The notes under the pieces: model-generated | Database searches by the model: none | What the model was told of the DNA's origin: nothing | The model's input: only the letters and a program-made list of their open reading frames with translations | Translations under genes and position numbers: made by a program | Shown here: in pieces, positions 1 through 11,589 of the stretch | How positions within the stretch are numbered: position 1 is the stretch's first letter | Layout of the letters: every line of letters starts with the position of its first letter | Assembly: GCA_963930655.1 (NCBI GenBank) | Contig: OZ005620.1 | Location: 20,589,001-20,653,000, forward strand | Length of the DNA stretch: 64,000 bases | Reading direction: 5' to 3' | Source of the DNA: Myrica gale | Lineage: Eukaryota > Streptophyta > Magnoliopsida > Fagales > Myricaceae

Positions 1-15
1 CCCCATTAGATGTAG

Positions 16-437
16 TAGGGTTGTCCAAAATACCGGACCGGACCGGTTTTGGACGAAACCGATTGACTTTTTTGAAACTCGGTTGACCGGACCGGTAAAC
101 CGGTGTATTCCGGTCCGGTTTCGGGTTAGCCTCATGAAAATCCGGGACCATACCAGAGTATATTTCTCTAAACCGGCCCAAACCAAAAATTGGCCCAAAA
201 TAGCACGACCCAAACCCAAAACCGGCCCAAAATGGTATGACTCAACCCAAAACCAGCCCAAAATAGCAAGGCCCAACCCAAAACCGGCCCAAAATGGCAT
301 GACCCAAACCGGTCCAGACCGGACCGGCGAAACCGGGGACCGGACCGGATCAAACCGGTCCGGTATGGTCCGGTCTATATACTCTACAAAATGGCCGGTT
401 TGGCTGGCCAAACCGGACCGGAACTTGGACAGTCCTG
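16..437. mobile_element. hAT-type MITE built of CCGG-rich repeats
   Basis: The element starts TAGGGTTGTCCAA and ends TTGGACAGTCCTG, giving terminal inverted repeats that match at 10 of 13 positions. It is flanked by a perfect 8-bp direct repeat, AGATGTAG, at 8-15 and 438-445, the target duplication length of hAT transposons. The interior is degenerate ACCGGACCGG / CCCAAAACCGGCCCAAAAT repeat and codes for nothing. The 120-residue open frame across it is an artefact of that repeat. The ends and the duplication are seen directly; assignment to hAT is inferred from duplication length and TAGGG-type ends. Confidence 0.85.
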
Positions 438-445
438 AGATGTAG

Positions 446-3400
446 GACCGTCCATCTAGAATTTAGTAACTGAAAATCAAAAAATTAGACTATGTCACTA
501 TCAAAAAATCAAAATCAAAGATCAAAATGTAATCTGTAAAAACTAAAATATTCAACAATTTCTGTAAAACATATTCTTCACACATTCTTCACATTCTAAC
601 ATGCTAACATAATCTGTCTTTCTCATATTCAAACATTATTCACATACTAATATAGTTCAATTCATACCAAAACAATTCAATTCACTTATTCAATTAAATA
701 CAAAGAAATCAATGTTCACAGTACAAGAGATCAATGCCAACATTCTTCTATCCAACGATTAAGTTCAAATACAAAGAAATCATTGTTATACAGTCATACC
801 CCTATTCGGCTATTCCACATATCATTGAAGACCCAAAAACTAATTGTCTCACAGATTCACAAGAAAGAGAGTGTGCTTTTGTTTTATATGGATCCTACAT
901 CAAAAGAAAGAGTGATGAATTCAAATGAAATAAATGAATCAAAATAGGGAGATCAATTCAATATCCACAGATTCACAAGAAAGAGAGAGAGAGGGATGGT
1001 GAGACGGAGACCGAGGGAGAAGTGACGCTTGACGACTTCGACTCTCTTGAGATAGTGCGAAAATCTTGCTGGATTTGTGAAGATGCACTGATATGGTGAG
1101 ATGGAGACAAAGAGACAAGATGGGGAATGAAGCAACTGAAGTCTTGAGGGAATAAGATTAGGGAACGACGTGGCAGGGAAAGAATGAGAGGGAACGACGC
1201 AGCAGGGAAAGGAGAAAGGGGAAATTTTTTTTCCTTGGGCGTCTATCTCTTAGGGTTAGGGCACGACAGATGAAAAAACACATATATGGGTCGATCAGTT
1301 CGATTTTCGGTTAACCGACCTATATCACCGAAAAACTAACCGATACACTTGGTTTTAAAAAAGCCTGGGCTGACAACTGAGCCAGCCCAACACCCAACCG
1401 CCCGCCATGATGGGATTCGGTCGGTTTGGGTCGGCCGGTTCGATCTTCGGCCTAGTGTTTTTCACGCCTAAAAGCTTGTAACTGTTGTTGCGAATTCAAG
1501 CTGTTAAGTTTGAAGGAACTGTGCTTTAGTAACGATGCAGTAAATGGCGTTGCAAAAGCTTTTTCCCAATTCTTGGCTCCAGCTAAAAACACGTGTTTAT
1601 TTCTAGAGTGAGAGAGGGGAGTAGAACCCCTACTCCTCACCTGAACAACCTCTCACCCATTTTTTCTGGTTAGGGGAGGAGCTTCAACTCCTCTCACCCA
1701 TCATGTTATAATGTATATTTTCCTGATAGCAGATTTCTTAATTGGAATCCTATGAACGAATGTAATAATATTATCTATACAACTCCACTACGAGTCTACG
1801 ATAATAGAAAATATTTGTTTTTTCTTGTAAAGAAGCTGCCCGATGGCTTGTGACAATTAGAGATTAGATTATCCTAAAAGCTGAGCCTCAACCTTTATGG
1901 GCTTAGTTATCCTGAGAATGATGGTATACGATTTGCCCTTTATTTTGAAGTTAACTGCATCTACTTTCAATTGCCACACACTTTTATGTGCATTGTGCAT
2001 GTGCCCACTATCCAAAGTGGCTGCATGCATGCAGGCAGGCAGAATCGCCCATGCCTGTGAATTCAAACATCTACCAAGCATATCCTAATCCTGCTTTTGG
2101 TAAAAGTTGTCCTGCAGATGCCAATACCCAAATGCATTGCAGTGCATAAAGCTCAATTTGTGGTTGCCAATACATTTTGTTTTTGGCACTAAAAAAGACT
2201 TGCATGAAAGGTATATATCAAAAGAGGGAGGAGATGCAACATGACAACAGGCACCCCCCGATCGAGCTTTTAAAGATGCCTTTCATACGTTTTCTTTTCT
2301 TTCCTCTCTCTCTGTGAACAAATGGTCAAGCATATCAAACAGTTGGAGTGCGTAGGAAAAAAAAATCACACAGTTGGAGTAGGGGTGGGAGCTTTGCTGC
2401 TATCAAATCGTACGAAAGGGGACAGAGTTTCGGGGAAAGACTCATTGGGCTAGCTAGATCCTTTCACACGGCTTTGCATGTTAAAGTTATTATCCATATC
2501 CTTAGGTCCCCTTAACTTGACAATTGCACGGGGAAGGAAATGCATGCATATAAAATGGTATTGTCGCTCAAAGGCTATATATATAAGATCATCAATTATT
2601 AGATGCCTTAGTTTAACTCCCTTTAGACAGCTAACTAGCTAACTAGCCTAGCCTAATTTGCAAAGAAACGTGAACAATTTTGACATATATACTCTGTAAG
2701 TTTGGAGAGACTTTTACCTTAAGCCACAGAAAATATAGGAATTTGTCCGAATTTGGCTTCTCCGCGTTGGAAAATTGAAACCAGCGGCAATCCGTAAAGG
2801 TTAAGGCTGTATTGCGACTTTGACTTGTTCCTTAATATATATGTGCCTGCAGCATTTCATAGGGCCAAGTATATATAGTCCTGATCAACATTCTAGACTA
2901 CTATTACTTTACTATAGGCGGCTTATCAGGACTTATGCCTAATGACCCAATGACTATAAGGTAAATCTATGGTACCCAAAAATGAAGTAATGCTAGTTTT
3001 GGACGTCTGAAATTTAGCTAACCAAATTATTCACGTACATTTTCCGGGCCGGAAGATCGCTCATGCCCGGATTGGTATTTAGAAACCTTGAATTGGGATC
3101 ACCTAGATAATGTCATGTGTCAGCTATGAGCTTCTGGTTTAAGAATGTCAGAACATCGATTAAATGATTATATTTACCTCTTTTAAGTTTTTAGAAGAAG
3201 TGATAATTTAGCATGCATGAGATATATATTACTAGTTATATCTTTAATTTAAAGATAATTTGGCATTATATTAATATACCCTTTTTCAAATTTAAAAGGT
3301 AGTGATATTACTGAATTCCATATCTAGCTCTACTCTATCGCTAATTCGTAATTTTCTTCTAAAAAGTTGTGCTAGTATTTGTAATGGGTTTTATGAAAGA

Positions 3401-3640
3401 ATGGGTATGGTCAAAACGTACGTATTCCATTTTGCGGCCACCTTTTCCATATTGGACAGAATAATTTGCCATGGGCTGCCACATCGAATCTTGGCATACA
3501 TAATCTGCACACCATAACCTCTTCTTACCAATGAGAAAGAAATCTCTAGAAAAGAAATATTCCTAATAGCTTTACTGCCCCCAGGCCTAAATATTCTAGT
3601 GGAATTTGTCCACTGCTTTTTCGAAAGGCTTGTCTCGCAC
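446..3640. other. Intergenic, repeat-derived, no gene seen
   Basis: The sequence is AT-rich with no supportable coding region. The segment around 1250-1460 again holds CCGG/CCGA-rich repeats of the kind inside the element at 16-437, preceded by a GA-rich stretch (about 980-1220), and may be another decayed hAT derivative whose ends I could not define. The remainder (1470-3640) is simple intergenic DNA leading into the heat-shock gene. Confidence 0.6.
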
Positions 3641-3648
3641 TATAAGGG
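3641..3648 (+). promoter_or_regulatory. Possible TATA box of the heat-shock gene
   Basis: TATAAGGG lies 71 bp before the ATG, a plausible distance for a short 5' leader. I saw no convincing alternating GAA/TTC heat-shock element close upstream. This is position and motif only. Confidence 0.35.
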
Positions 3649-3711
3649 AACAAACTCAGCACTCTGATCCCCATGCCAAATTCTCAAACTTTACTCCAGC
3701 TCTAATCTTCA

Positions 3712-4675
3712 ATGACTAGTCATAAACAGCTTGAAGTTCATACAGGAGATCAAACGCCACAGAAATGGTGTATCTCCTTAGGAGAAGACGTCTTCAAGAG
3801 ATTTGTCGCCCAGGGTACTCCAACGGTGCATAGGGTTTTCAAAGAAGGGTCCCTTTTCAGTCCACTCCTGTTCGGAAAATTCTTTGACCCTTCAGATGCA
3901 TTCCCTCTATGGGAGTTTGAGTCGGATATCTTGTTATCTAATCTCCGGATCTCTGGCCAAAGCACTGTGGATTGGTTTCAGACAGATGAAGATTATGTAC
4001 TCAAAGCAGAACTGCCAGGTAAGAGTGATCACTGATCTATTAATGTTCAAATATAATCTGGTTCCATTATTTCATTTCTAAACTTCACGATGTTCATGAA
4101 CCAAGGAGACAGCAACCATGAAGCTGTCAGACTCCAAGATATAAACCTAAGGAGTAGAGGCATCATTCCTTAACTCAAGGTAAATCTTCTGGTAGGGGAA
4201 CCTATTGCCTGAAATTTTGATAGAGGTTCCGGTTCCATTTTAAAGAATGAGAAGCCAATACGCACACTCCTCATCTATATGTCCCATGTGAGTTGGGAAT
4301 AAGGCCAAAACTCCATAGGTTTAATCTATATAAACTACTGGTTGGTGGAATAAAGTGCAGTGACACTAGTTGTGTGCCAAAACAGGGGTGGGAAATAACG
4401 TTCAAGTCTTTGTTGACAAAGGGAAGGTTGTCGAAATAAGTGGGCAATGGAAGCAGCAAAGAGAGTCCAAGACAAAGGACTGGAGAAGTGGCCAATGGTG
4501 GGAATATGGGTATGTACGGAGGCTTGAGCTGCCAGAAGATGCAGATTGGAGGAAGATAGAGGCACATGTGAATAGTGACATCTTCCTAGACATTAGAATT
4601 CCCAAGGACCTTTCGGATTGCGTTCATCAAGGAAATGATGTGGCTGCTAAAGATTCTGAAGCTGGTGTAAGCTAA
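3712..4675 (+). CDS. 21.7 kDa class VI-type small heat-shock protein (HSP20 family)
   Basis: Two exons, 3712-4018 and 4386-4675, join in frame across a GT-AG intron (codon split G|GG) to give 198 residues. The N-terminal region contains FKRFVAQGTP. The alpha-crystallin domain begins near residue 90 (WFQTDEDYVLKAELPG) and continues in exon 2 (NNVQVFVDKGKVVEISGQWK, then the WWEYGYVRRLELPEDAD region). A basic/acidic tail follows, and the C-terminus lacks the classic isolated I-x-I tail of class I proteins. This fits the class VI group (Arabidopsis At5g54660), an ATP-independent holdase. The start is the first ATG in frame. The single intron inside the alpha-crystallin domain and the order of neighbours support the assignment. 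Nothing looks broken. Confidence 0.9.
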
Positions 4676-5564
4676 AATGAGTAAAGCAAACTGCTAAAAC
4701 TGTCTAAAAATCTATGATGCAATGGAGATGCATAAACTGTACGACCATATGTTTATATATATACCTAGAGAGACAGATCACGCAGAGTCCCTAGATGTCA
4801 GAAAGTGGGACAGTGCGATGAATTTAGAATGCACCAAACATGTGGGACCGACACTCATTAATCATGGATCTAGATGTATTTTGGTAAACATGCAGCATAT
4901 TCATATTTTTGCAATCAAGCATTTCTCTAAAGCTTCATGGCAACACTAGCAGTAGTGATGAGTACCAGAGAATTAACCCATGTTCTTAGTACTGGGGAGC
5001 TTAAGCATATCCACAGTAGCTCCCAAGGCTAGACAGCGGCGCATGGAATGTATACAATTAGTTTCTGGCATGACATATTCAGTTAGTCTGGGCTCAAAGC
5101 CCCTCCACGAAATGTACCCAAAGGCCCTAAACAACCTGCCTTGAAACAGAGCAGGAACCTTAGATGAGTTGGTCCTGCTCTTCTCATCCCAATACCCGAC
5201 CGAAAAAAATGGATATTGCGAGTAACTGCGAACTTTCGCCCTTCAGATGCTGCTGCCTGAGCCCTTGGAAGCTACTTTACTTCTGACACCCTCGTGTACC
5301 TGGATATTACATGATCCTGTTTTCATGAACTAAACATAAAGCTGTAAGAATAATGCTCTATGAATCATTTGTCTGAATAATAGTTATTTAGATGTCACAT
5401 GTTTATATTTATTTATTGGGTAATATGATGTGACATAAAATGTTACATAGATATTATTGACTGACATTATAGAAAAGTCATGCCAATGATTAATTAATCA
5501 AAGGCGGGAAGTATGACTATTCGGTTCTTTTTTCACTTGATGTTTTGTTCTAAACCGAGGTACA

Positions 5565-5770
5565 TATTGATGTACAATAGGTCTACACTCGTTGTGCCTC
5601 TATTTGATACGATGAAGGACTTCTTCATTGAGGTAGTGACCTTAAGCAAACAAGTGAGTGTAATGTATATTGATGTACGATAGGTCTACACTCGTTGTGC
5701 CTCTATTTGATAGGATGATGGACTTCGTCATTGAGGTAGTGACCTTAAGCAAACGAGTGAGTGTAATGTA
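5565..5770. repeat. Tandem repeat, 2 copies, period 103 bp
   Basis: The unit starts near TTGATGTAC and contains GGTCTACACTCGTTGTGCC and GAGGTAGTGACCTTAAGCAA. The second copy begins exactly 103 bp later with only a few substitutions. It is not coding. Confidence 0.9.
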
Positions 5771-6875
5771 AGAGTACATGCACTGAACGAGATCAAATAT
5801 GAATACATGTTTGAAGTGATAACTGATGTTGAGAAGATATTCAACACAATTGGTAATTTATTATATCCTTAGATCTGAGAGGTTTATAAGGACCTATTGG
5901 TTGTGTACTTGTGCTTTGACCGAGTCATTTGGTAATGATCTTTCTAGGTCAAATATTTCAGATAATGTCGGGTCTTGTACATAATAAGTAGATTTGTATA
6001 AATGCTCAATAAGGAATCCATTAGTCTATTGATGAGGTAGTATATTCAATATATCTGTATAGGGTTGGTCTAGAAAAGAATCCATTGGCCAATGGTATTT
6101 TGTGAAAATGTTTTCGAAATTAATATATATATATTATATTTATTTGTGAAATAGTTTTGAAAACAATTGATAGTCCAACGAGTTACAGATTGTGAATTGA
6201 GAATTATATGAGTTAGAGACTTAATCGGTGATATGATTCTGATCATATTGACTTATGTGGAATATAACATGGTAGAAGGATAAATAAACAAATAGTTATT
6301 AGCAAAAAGGATTTCACAAATCAATCTCAAATACTTGGGGGTAAATTGTGATATTTAATGGACATGATCACAATTAGTAGAAGCCTAAAATTCATAATAT
6401 CTGAGATCTCTAACGATCTCACACTATATCACAGCTAGGGTTAAGAAAAAGACTATAAATTTTTTTTCTAGACAATTGGCCATTATGACTTTGTGAAATC
6501 TTGTGACGGCTGTGAGGCGTGGAGAGAAAGGACGAAACGTGAAGATTATCGAAGATTGGAAATGCAATCGGCAGACAAAGTTCAAGATTGTTTGTCAGAT
6601 CAAATAAGTATAATTTTCCGGATGCAAACTTTCAAAAACATATACGGTTCAGTTTTGCAAAGGATGTCCGATTAAACCTTCGATGCGCAAGAAATCAAGA
6701 TGCCCTTGGGAAAGCATAATGCTGATTCCTCGAAGTTGGATGGATAACAGATCCACCTGCGGTTACCATTCCTGCTGAGTGCTGACCATATCCCCAGAAA
6801 GATAGAAACAAGTGGAGCAAAGGCTTAGAGATGGAACTTTCAAGAGATACTGTGTCACGACCACCGCTATATTTT

Positions 6876-7120
6876 TTGGCTTATTGCAAACATATGGACA
6901 ATTGCATGGTACTGCGAGAAAGAGAGTGAAACTACTTAACAAATTCAGTACTAATTAATTTCTTGGCTTATTTCAAAGATATGGAAAATCTGTCATGCGA
7001 GAGAGAGTGAAACTAAACAAATTTGGTATTAATTTCTAATTCTTGGCTTATTGCAAACTATGGACAATTGCATGGTGACAGAAAGAGAGTGAAACTTAAC
7101 AAATTTGGCACTAATTTCAA
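6876..7120. repeat. Degenerate tandem repeat, 3 copies of about 80-87 bp
   Basis: Copies begin at 6876, 6963 and 7043. Each has TTGGCTTATTGCAAA, GGACAATTGCATGG, GAAAGAGAGTGAAACT and AACAAATTTGGTACTAATT, variably mutated. No open frame runs through them. Confidence 0.85.
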
Positions 7121-8260
7121 GTATTCTGAAAAATTAATCATATTGAACCACCGCATTAGCGAGTTATATAGATGACTGCGATTGAATTAGTTAACACATT
7201 AAAGGTGCAAAAACCATATTTTTTTCCCTATTATCTTCTTCTTGAATAACTGGATCTGGGACGTTATCAATAAAACTCCTTAATGTTGTGGCTGAGCGTG
7301 AATCGTTTATTACAACGTATTAGAATCTTATCCTTAACACTGAATTGGACACACAGAGTGGCATTTACTTTGGTTGATAAGAACATTACCTCACACGTAT
7401 TGCATGTCATTGTCTCTCATATGACACATGTCTATATGTAAGAGCTTCCACCAACGATTGAGGAGCAAAGAAACGGCCGGTTGTCTGTATGAATTCCCTC
7501 TAGCTAGTCTCTCACTCTCCAAAACAAACCCCAAACACCTTGACTTCTTCAACTTGTTGGAGCGGTATGGCACCTCATTCTCGACGTTAGACGTCTCGAG
7601 CTAGAGTTAGTCGCTCCTGCAGAACCAACACCTTGCGAAGTAAAGCAACTCTCAGACATAGATGACCAAGAAGGTCTGCGTTTTCAGATTCCGTTCATAA
7701 TGTTTTACTCAAACAATCCATTGATGGCACAAAAAGATCCGTGAAGGTCGTTAAGAATGCCTTGGCTAAAGCACTGGTATATTACTACCCTTTAATTTGC
7801 CTGTAGGCTTCGAGAAGGACATAACCGAAAACTTATGGTGGATTGCACTGAAGGAGGAGTCTTTTTCGTTGAAGCTGATAATTCACGCAAAAATCACGAA
7901 CTAGCTATTTCAAGAGTAGGTTCTTTAAAATTGTTAACGGGCTTGGGAATATACTTGTAAGAATTTGATGTTAGAGATGAGGTGATTAGAGTTCAAACTT
8001 CCTGGGATCCCGATATATATATATATATAGTCATTTTTATGTTATAACCATGCATATATATAGATGCTACCGCATCAATAACTTTTCAGCTTGTCAATTG
8101 TTACGTTCTTGGTTGCCTAAACTTTCCTTCAACACATGAAGGTGACCCGTATCAAATCTGGGGGATTCGCCTTCGCCGTACGACTGAACCACACCATGAG
8201 TGATCGACTTGGATTGGTCCAGTTCCTATACGCTGTTGCAGAGACGGCAAGAGGTGCATG

Positions 8261-9680
8261 TAGGACTGTTCAATGCCACTGGCACTGGGATGCCGTTACC
8301 CGGCTTCACCAATGTAAGTGCCAGTTTGACATTTCTGCAAAAATCCGGGGATAATCTCAGGTCCTGGGTACTGGGCAACCATGATTTTTTTTACCGCAAA
8401 AACGATGTAGTTTCTCACGTTTCACTATGCACCCCCCAAATTTCTTCGACACAGTCCCCAACCCAAGTTTCTTCGACGTTCCCCACCCCCACCCGTGGAC
8501 GTGCCTCTCTCTCTCTCTCCCCCTACTTTCCCTCTCCTGCGTACAGGCGGCACAACCCTTTGCCGACCACGCCTACCGGCTATCACACCTCCTTCGCCGA
8601 TCACAACTTCTTCCTCTTCTCCCCTCCTTCACGCGTAAATTTCTTCTCATCTCCTTTGTCATTTCTCTCTCTCTCAAGGCTTAGATTCATTTAGGTATGA
8701 GGTTAAAAAGCAATGAGATTGTTGATTTTAATTTGTTCTATTGAAAGTATTAAGATATATATTATTGTTTAACTTGTTTTAATTTGTTCCCCTTTGTTTG
8801 CAATTTCTAGGGTTTGAAATTCAATTTTGGGGTTTCATAGGAAAGAGAGAAAAGAGAAGAAAATAGGGCTAGGATTTCTGCTACTCTGCTGGTAATTCCT
8901 ATCAAAACTCTTCTCTAAAGTGAATGCTGGATTTTTTATGCGATTTCTATTAATTAAGTGACTGCTGTATTTTTTTATCTAGGTTTGATGAATTGGTGGA
9001 CTGCTAGAATTTTTGAATGCATTTATATGTTTGTGTAATTTGTGAACTTGTAAATTAGTTTGTATGTTTGCATGCATTCATGTGTAACTTGTAAATTACT
9101 TATTTTAATTTGTGAGCTTGTAATTTTTTGAATTCATGTGTAAGTTTTTTTTTGGATTGCTGGAATTTTTTAATACATTTGTGATTTCTACGTTTTCATA
9201 ATTTCTGAACTTGTACATTTTTTAATTTGTGATCTTGTAACTTAGTATGTTTGTATTATTTTTAATTGAAGATGTTCTTATTAGTTACTTCTCTAAGTTT
9301 ATTATTTTGGATTTTATTGGTTTTGACTTTAGATTATCATCTTGTTGTAATGTTCTCTAAGTTTATTGATTTTGGATTTTATTAGTTTGGAATTTAGATT
9401 CTTATCTTATCTTTTAAGATGACCTTTAATTTTATTGATTTTAGATTTCATTAGTGTAGATTTTATTAATATGTGATCAATAGACCAAAATAAAAAATAC
9501 ACTAGGCCAAGTGCATAAAATGCTAAAAAAAGCATAATATGAATGTAGGTTATCCGGAAACCGCCACCGTTAAAACCGTCACAGCTAAGGGCCGATTTTT
9601 GCCCTTAACGGTGTAGGCGTAGGTGATCAATATTTTAAAATCGGTCTATTCGGTGTAAGTGCCGATTTTGAACAACCCCA
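8261..9680. mobile_element. Non-autonomous hAT-type element inside the BAHD pseudogene
   Basis: The left end TAGGACTGTTCAA and the inverted right end TGGGGTTGTTCAA match at 10 of 13 positions and resemble the ends of the element at 16-437. Flanking 8-bp repeats are GGTGCATG (8253-8260) and AGTGCATG (9681-9688), differing at one base. Removing the element and one flank copy restores BAHD reading around ARGA-CAPSL, apart from a one-base slip just after. The interior has a CT-rich leader-like stretch (8420-8690), an AT-rich intron-like stretch (8700-9470) and a CCG/TTAACGGTG-rich right arm. No transposase is present. Confidence 0.82.
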
Positions 9681-9988
9681 AGTGCATGTGCGCCATCACT
9701 TGCAGCCTGTGTGGCAAGGAGAGATCTTTAATGCGCGAGATCCGCCACGTGTGACATGAGTACATCATGAGTACGAGGAAAAGGTGACTAAGAACAACAG
9801 TAGCATTGGAGAAGGACGAGGTACATTGGTCTTGCTTCTTCAGGCCCAAAGAGATTGGATCGATACGGGAGCATCTTTCACTACACCTCCGGACATGCTC
9901 CACCTTTGAGATACTCAGCGCTTGTTTATGGAGATGCCGCACGATTGCCCTCGACATGGACCCGAATGAGGTTGTTCGTCTATCATGC

Positions 9989-10092
9989 ATGATTACTGTG
10001 CACGGTAATAAGCAAGGGCAGCTACAAGTGCTTGATGGCTATGATTACTACGCACGGTAATAAGCAAGGGCAGCTACAAGTGCCTGATGGCT
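9989..10092. repeat. Two-copy direct duplication of 52 bp in the BAHD pseudogene
   Basis: The unit ATGATTACTGTGCACGG... through GTGCTTGATGGCT occurs twice, offset by exactly 52 bp, with two or three substitutions. It interrupts the BAHD reading before the DGYYGNAF motif. Confidence 0.85.
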
Positions 10093-10136
10093 ATTATGGC
10101 AATGCCTTTGCCTACCCAACTGCAATTACCAGAGCT

Positions 10137-10300
10137 AGATTACTAAAATATTCTCTCTCCTAATAAAATACTATAATATAATCTCTCTTTCTCCCATCAA
10201 AAAATATAAAAAATTACCTATCTCTTCACTTTTTCACTAAACTCAATACCAACACAAAACCCAACACTAAAAATATTTCAACACAAACACAACCGCAATA
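10137..10300. mobile_element. Small AT-rich MITE-like insertion in the BAHD pseudogene
   Basis: BAHD similarity stops after YPTAITRA and resumes at ELVKKLKSMSAEY. The DNA between contains TCTTCACTTTTTCACTAAACTCAATACC and related strings found, often inverted, in the AT-rich MITE copies at 15.0, 38.3, 47.6, 49.1 and 52.4 kb. I did not define exact ends or a target duplication. Confidence 0.55.
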
Positions 10301-10678
10301 GAATTAGTCAAAAAGTTGAAGTCAATGAGCGCAGAGTACATAAGATCAGTGGCTGATCTCATGGTTATTAGAGGTCGTCCTCGATATACAACGACTGCTG
10401 GAAGCTATTTTATCGCTGATACAACACGCGCTGGGATTGGAGGAGTCAACTTCGGGCGGGGGAAGCCAGTCTATGGTGGCCCCGACGGGGCCATACCTTT
10501 TTTCAGTACGTTTTCAAGGTTCAAAAACAGCGAAGGCGAGGATGGGATCGTATCGACAATAAGGCTCCCCCTGCCAGTGATGGAAATGTTTCAGCAAGAG
10601 CTGCTGAAAATAACTTTGGTGCTTGTCAATCATGCCCATAGTACTGCAAGGCCGACAAGAATTACGTCCATGCTCTAG

Positions 10679-11589
10679 ATCTAAGGCAGCAGGCCTTTGT
10701 GTGCTCTTCACCACAATTGTCAGGTATAGTCCTCGCCATGGTTGTGTCACTGTGTGTTCATTACCATTTATCATGTGTGTAGGTGGAACTCCTCCTCATT
10801 TAGTAGGCTCTATGCATATGATATTGAGTGGTTGAGACATTTGATGGTATTGGATAGTTATCGTTGGCAATTTATAAAATCCTTTCTATATTAATTGCAG
10901 AACTAAAAATGGACAATTAGTGGTTTGGCCGACTAATTGTCATCGAATAATTAGGCCATAATTAATTAAGTGCCTAAGCGTATGTTCTTTTCTTTTGTTT
11001 TTTTTCTTAGCAATCAAAGATTTATAAACCAATAATTCTATGTACTAGAGTTTCCTTTTTGGTTTACGATGATGTCAAGAATCACCACAATGCTCGGAAG
11101 CCAAGTAATCCTGCAAGAATCACTGAGGGGGTGACCTCTGGTCCGGAGACTCCGACGACAAAGTTAGATCTTTGGGAAGGTGATGAGTATTCTGAGAATA
11201 GAATTAAGTGTGTGTTATTGAAGAACATACCTTGAATTTTTATACCAATGTGAGAGTTTCAAACCTATCGTAAGACTGCCTTCTGGTCAAGTTGTATTAG
11301 GATAGTGCCCCCCGACCATTCGAATTGTCATGAGGAGTCTTCGGGTGGCTAGACTTCTATGTAAGATCGGATGCCAGACTTCTATGCGAGGTTGGATAGT
11401 CGGGACTGGCCAATTGGTTAATGGGCCCGAGCCCAAGTGGTATGGTCTGAGGAGGGCCAAGTATTTCATGGCCCATCAGTTTATATATTTCTTCCACTAT
11501 TTCTTTATATCATCATTCAAAAGGAGGATATATTGAAAGAGCAATCAAGTTATAAGTTGTTATCACCAATTTAGTCAGTCATGGTCAAT
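10679..11589. other. Intergenic, no gene seen
   Basis: AT-rich spacer between the BAHD pseudogene and the LINE remnant. No coding region or recognisable repeat boundary is visible. Confidence 0.5.

Larger units (their letters stand above)
4676..7566. other. Intergenic with two local repeat arrays, no gene seen
   Basis: No coding region is supported. The stretch contains a two-copy 103-bp tandem repeat (5565-5770) and a three-copy degenerate repeat (6876-7120), listed separately. The segment 5540-6700 looks like old repeat DNA, but I could not assign it to a family. Confidence 0.55.
7567..10678 (+). pseudogene. BAHD acyltransferase (benzyl alcohol O-benzoyltransferase-like) pseudogene
   Basis: Translated pieces match the benzyl alcohol O-benzoyltransferase branch of the BAHD family, acyl-CoA-dependent cytosolic acyltransferases. 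In order: [20 protein letters not shown] near 7600; [15 protein letters not shown]; a [23 protein letters not shown] piece near 7810; the catalytic HTMSD with [10 protein letters not shown] (8160-8205); QPVWQGEIFNARDPPRVT (about 9705); LRTCSTFEILSACLWRCRTI (9880-9950); DGYYGNAFAYP (about 10090); and KSMSAEYIRSVADLMV through a VNFGRGKPVYGG motif, where the usual DFGWGK has Trp replaced by Arg. Lesions: a stop after MAPHSRR at the start, several frameshifts, a stop after PPRVT, a 1.42-kb hAT insertion right after residues ARGA, a 52-bp internal duplication, and a second insertion at about 10137-10300. It cannot encode an enzyme. Confidence 0.88.

Noticed and set aside
83..445. 120-residue open frame with repeated KPAQNGMTQ-like units
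   Set aside because: It is the translation of the CCGG-repeat MITE; no conserved domain, no upstream signals, and the reverse strand gives a similar repetitive frame.
9646..9990. 114-residue minus-strand open frame
   Set aside because: Antisense shadow of the BAHD pseudogene, whose plus-strand reading gives clear family motifs.
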